From an uncultured Curtobacterium sp. (lineage in GTDB: Bacteria; Actinomycetota; Actinomycetes; Actinomycetales; Microbacteriaceae): a DNA stretch of 5,745 bases. The notes below the pieces were generated by a model that had not been told where the DNA came from, searched no databases, and worked only from the letters and a program-made list of their open reading frames with translations. The DNA is taken from positions 1 to 5,745 of the forward strand of contig CAJYIG010000156.1 in assembly GCA_913774725.1 (NCBI GenBank), in the 5' to 3' direction. A program made the position numbers and the translations under genes. Shown in pieces: positions 1-5,745 of the stretch (positions are counted from its first letter, which is position 1; every line of letters starts with the position of its first letter).

Positions 1-3
1 GAG

Positions 4-1470
4 GTGACCGTGATCCGCAGACTGCAGCGCGTGCTGCGCCCCGTCGAGCCGTCGGCCCGTGAATCGGGCCTCTCGGTCATCGAGGTCATGGTCGCCATGA
101 TGGTCTTCGCCGTGATGAGCGTCGGGATCGCCTACGGCATCGCGAACACCCTCCAGCTCACCCAGACGAGCCGCGGCCGCGAGACCGCCGTGGCGCTCGC
201 GTCACAGGACATCGACTCGATGCGGCAGACGGCCGCGGCGACGACATCCGGCATCTTCAAGGTGGTGAGCGCGTCCGGCGCCACCAACACGAAGACCCTG
301 GGCGGCGTGACCTACCAGATCGACCGGTCCGTCCGGTGGGTGCAGAGCGACGGCGCGAGCGGCGCGTGCGGCACCTCGAACGGCAAGCTCGCCTACAAGA
401 GCGTCGTCGCGACGGTGTCGTGGCCGAACGCCCGCGGCGGCACGTCGTCGACCTCCATGACCTCGGCGATCGCGCCGAGCGACGCCGTCACCGACCCGGG
501 CTACGGCACCGTGATCGTCTCGGTCGCGAACGCGTCCGGTGCACCGTTCCCCGGCGTGGCCGTGTCGCTGAAGCCGATCACGGGGACCGGCGCCGTCGCA
601 CCGAGCACCGCTCCGTTGCCGACCGACTCCCAGGGCTGCTCGTACGCGGTCAACGTGGCCCCGGGGGACTACACCGTCACCGCAACGGTCGCCGGCGGCA
701 TCGACACCGAGCAGAAGCAGCCCTCGCAGCAGAGCCCGATCACGGTCGCTGCCGGTGCGAGCGCTCCCGTCCCGTTCGTCTACGACCGTGCGAGCCAGCT
801 GACCCTCCGGTACGCACAGTCGTACGGCGCGACGCTCCCCACGAACATGCCCACCGTGCTGTCGAGCACCGGCGGGGGACTCGACACGGTGACGCCCTGG
901 GACACCACGAGCACGTCGCTCGCGATCACGTCGGCCTCGTCGCCGTCGCTCCCGGTCTTCCCCTTCACCTCCGGGTACACGGCCTACGCCGGCCCGTACT
1001 CGAACAGCCCCAACGCCAAGGTGAACTGCCTCAGTCCCAGCGCCACCGCCTGGAACACGCCGAACTCGGACGGAGCGGTCGGCGCCAGCCCGGACGTGAT
1101 CACGACGAGCGCGGGTGAGCCCGCGAGCGGTTCCGTCCGCATGGGCGTCGCGACCATCAAGGGCGTCAAGGGGCGCTACGTGACCGCGGTCTCCTCCGCG
1201 AACCCCGGGCCGGGCGATCCGGGCTGCGCGGCGGGCATGACGATGAAGTTCCCGGTGTCGACCTCGGACACGGCGACGATCGCCCTGCCCTTCGGCACGT
1301 GGACCATCTCGTCCGGCACGACCTTCGGTTCGACCTCGCGCAACGAGATCGCCACGAACGCCTCCAACGTCACGCCGGTCACGCCGGGGACGGTCAACCG
1401 GAAGACCGCGCTCATCGTCATCAGCTACGACAACACGCTCACCCTCGATCCGCGCGGGCAGACCTCGTGA
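4..1470 (+). CDS. pilV: PilV-like type IV minor prepilin with carboxypeptidase-regulatory-like (Ig-fold) ectodomain
   Basis: Predicted 488-residue exported minor pilin of a type IV pilus. It has a basic leader (residues 1-22) ending in ESG, then LSVIEV. This is a class III prepilin signal with Gly22 at -1 and Glu27 at +5, followed by a hydrophobic helix (about 23-45) that is rich in methionine. Residues about 164-262 resemble a carboxypeptidase regulatory-like/CnaB-type beta-sandwich: a GTVIVSV strand, GAPFPGVAVSL, then TDSQG and APGDYTVTATV. Residues about 380-440 (TIALPFGTWTIS) may be a degenerate second copy. There are four cysteines (122, 212, 342, 408), all in the exported part. At 488 residues it is much longer than typical PilV proteins (roughly 150-200). 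The start is uncertain: GTG at 4 may overlap a preceding stop (TGA 5-7), while GTG at 10 has GAGG at 1-4 as a ribosome site. The PilV label rests on the leader and on gene order; the exact pilin class is inferred. Confidence 0.82.
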   Translation: MTVIRRLQRVLRPVEPSARESGLSVIEVMVAMMVFAVMSVGIAYGIANTLQLTQTSRGRETAVALASQDIDSMRQTAAATTSGIFKVVSASGATNTKTLGGVTYQIDRSVRWVQSDGASGACGTSNGKLAYKSVVATVSWPNARGGTSSTSMTSAIAPSDAVTDPGYGTVIVSVANASGAPFPGVAVSLKPITGTGAVAPSTAPLPTDSQGCSYAVNVAPGDYTVTATVAGGIDTEQKQPSQQSPITVAAGASAPVPFVYDRASQLTLRYAQSYGATLPTNMPTVLSSTGGGLDTVTPWDTTSTSLAITSASSPSLPVFPFTSGYTAYAGPYSNSPNAKVNCLSPSATAWNTPNSDGAVGASPDVITTSAGEPASGSVRMGVATIKGVKGRYVTAVSSANPGPGDPGCAAGMTMKFPVSTSDTATIALPFGTWTISSGTTFGSTSRNEIATNASNVTPVTPGTVNRKTALIVISYDNTLTLDPRGQTS

Positions 1471-2171
1471 GGCGGGTGCTGGGCAGGCTCCGGCGCGAGG
1501 ACGAGGGCGTCGGTCTCATGGAGCTCATCGTCGCGATGAGCATCTCGATGGTGATCCTCGTCGCGGTCGGAGGCTTCTTCACCGCGACCCTGCGGGCCGG
1601 ATCGACGAACACTCGATCCGACCAGAACGCCCGCTCCGCGTCGATCGTCATGAACTCGCTCACCCGCTACGTCCACGCAGCGAGTCTGCTGCCGGTGGCG
1701 GACGGCACCTACGCCGCCGCGATGACGCAGGCGGGCGGCTCGACGATGACGTTCACCGCCTTCGTGAACCTCGACGGCAACGCCACCGACGTCCCGGTCC
1801 AGGTGCGGTACTCGCTCAACCGGGCGAAGGGTCTCGTCCTCGACCGGTGGACGGGCACCACGTCGAAGGGCTTCACGACCTTCCCCGACCCGACGCAGCC
1901 GCCGACCACGTCCAGCGTCCTCGGCGGAGCGGTGTCGTCCCCGACCGGCGACGGCGACCCGCTCTTCACCTACCTCGGCGCGAACGGTGCCGCGCTGCCG
2001 ACCCTCGCAGACGGTTCCCTGGCCGCGTCGCAGCTCGGAGCGGTCCGCGCCGTCCGGGTCAACCTCGAGCTCGGCGCACCGACGGCCGACACCCCGGGCA
2101 ACACCCACATCCAGAACACGCTGTACCTCTTCAACGTGGCCTACGGCACGGGCACCGGAGCGACGCCGTGA
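1467..2171 (+). CDS. pilW: PilW-like type IV minor prepilin
   Basis: Predicted 234-residue minor pilin. The leader is short and strongly charged (MRRVLGRLRREDEG, residues 1-14). Prepilin peptidase would cut after Gly14, giving mature VGLMELIVAM with the conserved Glu at +5 (Glu19), then a hydrophobic helix to about residue 38. The remainder is a Ser/Thr/Gly-rich, cysteine-free globular domain that ends in a beta-like stretch (NTLYLFNVAYGTG). I chose GTG 1467 because it overlaps the upstream TGA as GTGA and gives a normal leader length. The open frame extends upstream to 1299, but that part is an arginine-rich shadow of pilV. GTG 1476 is a weaker alternative. No strong Shine-Dalgarno precedes the start, so translational coupling to pilV is likely. 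The prepilin assignment is firm; the PilW name comes from its position between PilV-like and PilX-like genes and from its size. Confidence 0.83.
   Translation: MRRVLGRLRREDEGVGLMELIVAMSISMVILVAVGGFFTATLRAGSTNTRSDQNARSASIVMNSLTRYVHAASLLPVADGTYAAAMTQAGGSTMTFTAFVNLDGNATDVPVQVRYSLNRAKGLVLDRWTGTTSKGFTTFPDPTQPPTTSSVLGGAVSSPTGDGDPLFTYLGANGAALPTLADGSLAASQLGAVRAVRVNLELGAPTADTPGNTHIQNTLYLFNVAYGTGTGATP
2157..2160 (+). promoter_or_regulatory. Ribosome binding site for the pilX-like gene
   Basis: GGAG lies inside the last codons of the pilW-like gene, 7 bases before the GTG at 2168. It is the clearest Shine-Dalgarno match at any internal start here. It supports GTG 2168 over the long upstream in-frame extension that reaches back to 1847. 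Confidence 0.6.
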
Positions 2172-4042
2172 TCGGGCGGCTCAGCGCGGCCCTCCGCCGC
2201 ACGCACGGCGACGAGGGGGGCATGGCCCTGGCGAGCGTCGTGATCTTCGGCACGGTCATGCTCATGCTCGTCGCGACGATGGTGGCGGTGTCCACCTCGG
2301 GCGCGGTGAAGTCCGCGACGGACCGGAACTTCCAGAACGCCATGGCCGCGGCGTACGCCGGCCTCGCCGACTACCAGTCGAAGCTGTCCAACGACAACGG
2401 CTACGCCCTGTACGGCAACGCGGCGGCACGGTTCAGCACGATCAGCGGTTCGACGTTCACGGGCGACGACGGTAACCCGGCGTTCACGAGCAGCGGCTCG
2501 CAGTGGGCATCCGTCGTGGGCTCGACCGACCAGTTCTTCCGGTACGAGGTCGACAACGCCGACTACTCGTCGAAGGGCGTGCTCCGCGTGCGCGTCACCG
2601 GGAAGTCCGGGGGCAGCGTCCGGTCCCTCGTCGCCAACCTCAAGGGCGACGGTTTCATCAACTACCTGTACTTCACGAACTACGAGTCCTCGAGTCCGGC
2701 GATCTCCGGCAGCGACTGCACGACCGCCTACCAGTGGCAGAACGGGGTCGCCGACCGGTGCCAGGCGGTGCAGTTCGCCGGCACGGACGTCCTGAACGGC
2801 CCGATCCGGACGAACGACGTCTTCACCGCGGCGTGCGCGACGACGTTCAACGGCACCGTGGAGCAGCACGACACGCGGGTGCGTCCGTCGAGCGGGACCT
2901 GCAGCGGACAGTTCCTCGGCGGTGACCCGTCGCCGGTGCCGTACCTCGGGCTGCCCGCGCTGAACTCGAACATGTCCCAGGAGACCCGGACCGACCTCCC
3001 GGCGACGGTGCCCCGTCCCGGGTGCCTCTACACGGGACCGACCCGGGTGACGTTCCTCGGTGGCGGCAAGATGACCGTCTGGTCGCCGTGGTCGAAGGCG
3101 ACCCAGATCCAGGTGGACAGCAAGACCGGCAAGGTGTCCGCGAGCGCGGACACCGCGAAGGCTGCGTCGCTCTGCGGGTCGATCGACGCCCTGCAGAGCG
3201 AGGGTGGGGCGACGATCCCGACGCTGCCCGCGAACCTCGTGTACGTGCAGGACGTCCCGTCCGCGACGAACAACGTGAACACCTGGTCGGGATCGTTCCC
3301 GTCGAAGTACACGAACACCTACTGCACGACGACCGTCACCGTCGGGGCGAACGGTCGCGCGACCACGAAGGCGAACCAGCCCTTCAGCAACGGACTCGGG
3401 TACCCGGCGGCGGGGGAGTGGGTGAACGGCCGGAGCGCCGGTCGCAACAACACGACGCAGACCGGGTCCGCGCCGGACACCTACTCGTGCACCGCCGGAG
3501 ACGTCTTCGTCAGCGGGCCGTTCGCCGGAGCGATGACGATCGCTTCGTCGGGGACGATCTGGGCGACCGGCAGCGTCACGTACGCGGACCCCACGACGGA
3601 CATCCTCGGACTGGTCGGCCAGAACGCGGTCGAGGTGTACAACCCGACGAAGTGCACCTCGTACGCGAACGACGGAGCGGCGTGCAACAACTCCGGGATC
3701 GCCCTGCTGAAGCGCTCGAGCGGGGACGACCTCACGATCAGCGGCGCCATCGCCAGCAACGCCGGGACGTTCTGGAACCAGAACTACGACGTGGGACCGA
3801 AGCTCGGTGTGCTCAAGGTCGTCGGCTCCATCGCGCAGAACTGGCGCGGCCCGGTCGCGACCACCGGCGGCACGGGCTTCTCGAAGAACTACGTCTACGA
3901 CCAGCGGCTGCTCACCACGGCCCCGCCCAAGTTCCTGCAGCCCGTCTCGACCTCGTACGGCGTGACGACGCAGGTCGAGGTGCAGTCGGCCTACCAGGTG
4001 GACGGTGCGTGCGCGAAGACGAGCACCGGGGCCTGCCGGTGA
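2168..4042 (+). CDS. pilX: Large PilX-like type IV minor prepilin, cysteine-rich ectodomain
   Basis: Predicted 624-residue exported protein. A basic N-terminus (RL...LRRTHGDEGG) is followed by the hydrophobic segment MALASVVIFGTVMLML (residues 19-42). An alanine-rich amphipathic stretch (about 48-75, NAMAAAYAGLADYQSKL) resembles the start of PilX-family proteins. Cleavage would follow Gly17 or Gly18. The usual Glu at +5 is absent (Ala22 or Ser23), as is known for the tip pseudopilin GspK. The long C-terminal part is beta-rich by eye and holds 12 cysteines at 184, 198, 223, 245, 286, 336, 386, 441, 496, 506, 615 and 623, an even number compatible with disulfides. Near the C-terminus lies KNYVYDQRLL...APPKFLQPV (573-593), which I recall as a recurrent ending of large actinobacterial PilX-like proteins. 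GTG 2168 overlaps the pilW stop (GTGA) and has GGAG 7 bases upstream. Classical PilX is only about 200 residues, so the ectodomain is much enlarged; a tip or adhesive role is inferred. Confidence 0.78.
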   Translation: MIGRLSAALRRTHGDEGGMALASVVIFGTVMLMLVATMVAVSTSGAVKSATDRNFQNAMAAAYAGLADYQSKLSNDNGYALYGNAAARFSTISGSTFTGDDGNPAFTSSGSQWASVVGSTDQFFRYEVDNADYSSKGVLRVRVTGKSGGSVRSLVANLKGDGFINYLYFTNYESSSPAISGSDCTTAYQWQNGVADRCQAVQFAGTDVLNGPIRTNDVFTAACATTFNGTVEQHDTRVRPSSGTCSGQFLGGDPSPVPYLGLPALNSNMSQETRTDLPATVPRPGCLYTGPTRVTFLGGGKMTVWSPWSKATQIQVDSKTGKVSASADTAKAASLCGSIDALQSEGGATIPTLPANLVYVQDVPSATNNVNTWSGSFPSKYTNTYCTTTVTVGANGRATTKANQPFSNGLGYPAAGEWVNGRSAGRNNTTQTGSAPDTYSCTAGDVFVSGPFAGAMTIASSGTIWATGSVTYADPTTDILGLVGQNAVEVYNPTKCTSYANDGAACNNSGIALLKRSSGDDLTISGAIASNAGTFWNQNYDVGPKLGVLKVVGSIAQNWRGPVATTGGTGFSKNYVYDQRLLTTAPPKFLQPVSTSYGVTTQVEVQSAYQVDGACAKTSTGACR

Positions 4043-4869
4043 GCGCCACCTGGGTCCTGGCCGCGCTGGCCGGCGTGTTCGGCCTGGCGATCGGGTCGTT
4101 CCTCAACGTCGTCGTGCACCGCGTGCCCGCAGGACTCTCGGTGGTGGCGCCGGCGAGTGCCTGCCCGCAGTGTGACCACCCCATCCGCAGGCGTGACAAC
4201 GTCCCTGTCCTGTCGTGGCTGCTGCTGCGCGCGAGGTGCCGTGACTGCGCCGCTCCGATCCCGGTGCGCTACCCGGCGGTCGAGGCTGCGACCGCGGTGC
4301 TGTTCGTGCTCGTCGCCCTCGTCGTCCCCCGACCGCTCGATGCTGCAACGACCGGTGAGGTCCTCGGTCGGACCGTGCTGCTCGGCGCGCTGCTCTTCCT
4401 GATGGCGGTGAGTGTCGCGCTCTCGCTGATCGACCTCGACACGCACCGCCTGCCGAACGCCGTCGTCTACCCGGCTGCCGTCGTGCTGCTCGTGCTCCTC
4501 AGCGTGGTCTCCGCGGTCTCTTCGGACTGGGGCGCCCTGCTGCGCGGCCTCGTCGGCGCGGTCGTGCTCGGCGGGGCCTACCTGGTCCTGGCGCTCGCCG
4601 TCCCCGGCGGGATGGGGCTCGGCGACGTCAAGCTCGCCGTCGTGCTCGGCCTCGTCCTGGCGTACCTCGGATGGGGACCCCTCGCAGTGGGAGCTTTCGG
4701 TGGCTTCCTCGTCGGCGGTACGGTCGCGATCGCGCTCGTCGCCGCCGGTCGCGCGCGGCTCGGCAGCGGAGTCCCTTTCGGACCGTCCATGTTCGTCGGG
4801 GCCTGGATCGGCATCGCCTTCGGTGCGCCCCTCTGGTCGGCCTACCTCGGACTCCTCGGCCTGTCATGA
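4039..4869 (+). CDS. pilD: Type IV prepilin peptidase / N-methyltransferase (PilD family, A24)
   Basis: Predicted 276-residue polytopic membrane protease. It cleaves prepilin leaders after glycine on the cytoplasmic side and methylates the new N-terminus. The N-terminal domain has GSFLNVVVHRVP (19-30) and two CxxC pairs, C42PQC45 and C67RDC70, the zinc-binding feature of bifunctional enzymes. The A24 catalytic aspartates are Asp132 in SLIDLDTHRLPN and Asp196 in GMGLGDVKL (the GxGD motif). About seven or eight hydrophobic segments cover the rest, ending close to a PFGPSMFVGAWIG motif that is typical of the family's last helices. The length is normal for the family. GTG 4039 overlaps the pilX stop as GTGA; the GGGG at 4028-4031 is at best a weak ribosome site. 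Its substrates are very probably the three prepilins encoded just upstream plus a major pilin outside this window. All key residues are intact, so an active enzyme is expected. Confidence 0.95.
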   Translation: MSATWVLAALAGVFGLAIGSFLNVVVHRVPAGLSVVAPASACPQCDHPIRRRDNVPVLSWLLLRARCRDCAAPIPVRYPAVEAATAVLFVLVALVVPRPLDAATTGEVLGRTVLLGALLFLMAVSVALSLIDLDTHRLPNAVVYPAAVVLLVLLSVVSAVSSDWGALLRGLVGAVVLGGAYLVLALAVPGGMGLGDVKLAVVLGLVLAYLGWGPLAVGAFGGFLVGGTVAIALVAAGRARLGSGVPFGPSMFVGAWIGIAFGAPLWSAYLGLLGLS

Positions 4870-4892
4870 CCCTCAACGAAAGCAGCACCATG
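4866..4892 (+). promoter_or_regulatory. pilD-pilM junction with two candidate pilM starts
   Basis: Two in-frame ATGs compete. ATG 4866 overlaps the pilD stop (ATGA), matching the overlap style of the other junctions, and would add MTLNESST. It has no visible Shine-Dalgarno. ATG 4890 is preceded by a weak GAAAG (4878-4882) at 7 bases and gives MGKSIVGVDI, the usual beginning of PilM proteins. I prefer 4890. Confidence 0.5.
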
Positions 4893-5696
4893 GGAAAGAG
4901 CATCGTCGGCGTCGACATCGCCGCGTCGTCGATCCGTGCGGTCGAGGTCGGGGACGCCGACCGTGACCGCCCCGTCGTCCTCCGGGTCGCCGAGGTGCCG
5001 ACGCCCGAGGGAGCGGTCAGCCGCGGCGAGGTCCTCGAGCCGAACACCGTGGGGGCTGCGCTGCGGCAGCTCTGGTCGACGGGCAGGTTCCGGTCGCGTG
5101 ACGTCGTCCTCGGCATGGGGAACCAGCGGGTCCTCTCCCGGGACCTCACCGTCCCGCACGCGCCGCTCGCGCAGATCCGCGAGAGCCTCCCGTTCCAGGT
5201 GCAGGACATGCTGCCGGTCCCGGTGGGCGATGCGATCCTCGACTTCTACCCGGTCAGCGAGGGCGTCGACGAGACCGGCCCGGTGATCCGCGGACTGCTC
5301 GTCGCGGCGATCAAGGACGCCGTGCTCGCCAACGTCCGCGCCGTTCGGCTCGCAGGTCTCGATCCGGTCGGTGTGGACCTCATCCCGTTCGCGCTCACGC
5401 GGGTGCTGAGCCCGACGCAGGCGCAGCACGGGACGATCGCGATCATCCAGGTCGGTGCGGACACCACGAGCGTCGTGCTCGCGACGGACGGTGTGCCGCA
5501 GTTCGTCCGGATCATCCCGTCCGGCGGGGACGACATCACCAGGTCGCTCGCCGGTCGACTCGACATCCCCTTCGACCAGGCCGAGGCGGTGAAGCGGCAC
5601 TTCGGGATCGGTCCGGGCGCCCGCACGCCGGACGACGCACGAGCCGTCGCGGCGGTGTTCGACACGGTGAACGAACTCGTGACGAGCCTCCGCAAC
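4890..5696 (+). CDS. pilM: PilM-like type IV pilus assembly protein, 3' end missing
   Basis: First 269 residues of a cytoplasmic actin-fold (FtsA-like) protein. In type IV pilus systems PilM binds the PilN N-terminus and links the PilN/PilO inner-membrane platform to the motor. The beginning GKSIVGVDIAASSIRAVEV matches the phosphate-1 strand region. Residues 88-121 (VPHAPL...QVQDMLPVP...LDFYPV) correspond to the characteristic PilM segment around IPFP...DY. Residues about 183-212 (IIQVGADTTSVVL, then GVPQFVRIIPSGGDDIT) match the second actin-like subdomain. Two normally conserved positions differ: Ala11 where the DIGSSS motif has Gly, and Gln187 where phosphate-2 usually has Asp. The family is usually about 350 residues, so roughly 80 are missing. 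The frame stays open to the window end, but the codons after Asn269 (RSEEHTSELQS...) come from sequencing adapter and must be removed. pilN and pilO would be expected downstream. Confidence 0.88.
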
Positions 5697-5745
5697 AGGT
5701 CGGAAGAGCACACGTCTGAACTCCAGTCACTGGAGCTGATCTCGT
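5697..5745. other. Illumina TruSeq adapter contamination at contig end
   Basis: From 5697 the sequence matches the TruSeq read-1 adapter (it begins AGATCGGAAGAGC and ends CCAGTCAC), with one difference: G at 5699 where the adapter has A. The match runs to 5730. It is followed by eight bases, TGGAGCTG (5731-5738), in the i7 index position, and then ATCTCGT (5739-5745), the first bases of the P7 flank. The order adapter, index, P7 is diagnostic of untrimmed read-through carried into the assembly. The forward translation RSEEHTSELQS and the reverse-strand TGVQTCALP are familiar adapter-derived peptides in protein databases. The true genomic sequence ends at about 5696-5698. Confidence 0.97.

Noticed and set aside
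336..1118. A 260-codon plus-strand frame inside the pilV-like gene
   Set aside because: Its product is extremely Arg/His-rich without domains, typical of an out-of-frame reading in GC-rich DNA. The overlapping frame has a clear prepilin signal and module pattern.
1299..1466. Upstream extension of the pilW frame to ATG 1299
   Set aside because: The added residues are low-complexity Arg/His-rich shadow of pilV and would bury the prepilin leader, which must be near the N-terminus for PilD processing.
1425..2108. Antisense frame opposite the pilW-like gene (227 codons)
   Set aside because: Arg/Gly/Val-rich shadow translation without domain signal or ribosome site, wholly opposite a convincing prepilin gene.
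1847..2167. Upstream extension of the pilX frame to ATG 1847
   Set aside because: It overlaps most of the end of pilW out of frame and would place about 107 residues before the transmembrane leader. GTG 2168 has a GGAG site and a GTGA overlap.
3022..4038. Upstream extension of the pilD frame to ATG 3022
   Set aside because: It adds about 339 Arg-rich residues that are a shadow of pilX. The family-typical N-terminus begins right after GTG 4039.
4842..5711. Long antisense open frame opposite pilM (289 codons)
   Set aside because: Its composition is Arg/Asp/His-rich with no recognisable motif, and it extends into the adapter sequence; the opposite strand encodes a recognisable PilM.
5536..5730. 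Minus-strand frame beginning MTGVQTCALP
   Set aside because: Its start and first residues are the reverse complement of the TruSeq adapter, a well-known artefact peptide, followed by a shadow of pilM.
5731..5745. Possible short regulatory or inverted sequence at the window end
   Set aside because: Explained completely by the index plus the first bases of the Illumina P7 flank.

Overview
The window is very GC-rich throughout (not computed exactly; codons end overwhelmingly in G or C, and GTG starts are common). It carries one tightly packed, plus-strand operon for type IV pilus assembly. GC richness, GTG starts and the protein style fit a high-GC actinobacterium. A Microbacteriaceae relative such as Curtobacterium is my best guess, but that is inference and not demonstrated.

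Layout: (1) 4-1470, a large PilV-like minor prepilin with one clear and one possible beta-sandwich module behind the pilin helix. (2) 1467-2171, a PilW-like minor prepilin. (3) 2168-4042, a very long PilX-like prepilin of 624 residues with 12 cysteines, all in the exported C-terminal part. (4) 4039-4869, a full-length PilD-type prepilin peptidase with both zinc-type CxxC pairs and both catalytic aspartates. (5) 4890 to about 5696, the first 269 residues of a PilM-like actin-fold protein, cut off by the end of the assembly. The three junctions among the first four genes are GTGA overlaps, so the genes are probably translationally coupled. There is no intergenic stretch longer than about 20 bases, and I saw no RNA gene, mobile element, CRISPR array, internal promoter or terminator.

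How the parts fit: the three prepilins are substrates that PilD cleaves after the leader glycine and N-methylates. In known type IV pilus systems, minor pilins of these classes form a priming or tip complex, and PilM is the cytoplasmic anchor that binds the N-terminus of PilN. The missing continuation is therefore expected to hold the rest of pilM, then pilN and pilO. The large disulfide-capable PilV and PilX ectodomains are plausible tip or adhesive modules (inference).

The last ~49 bases are not biological. From about 5697 the sequence is the Illumina TruSeq read-1 adapter, then an apparent 8-base index and the beginning of the P7 flank. The window therefore ends at an untrimmed contig end, and the final ~16 codons of the apparent pilM frame are an artefact. 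I found no convincing undescribed system. The points most worth a look are the adapter artefact, the degenerate nucleotide-binding motifs of PilM, and the unusual minor-pilin ectodomains.
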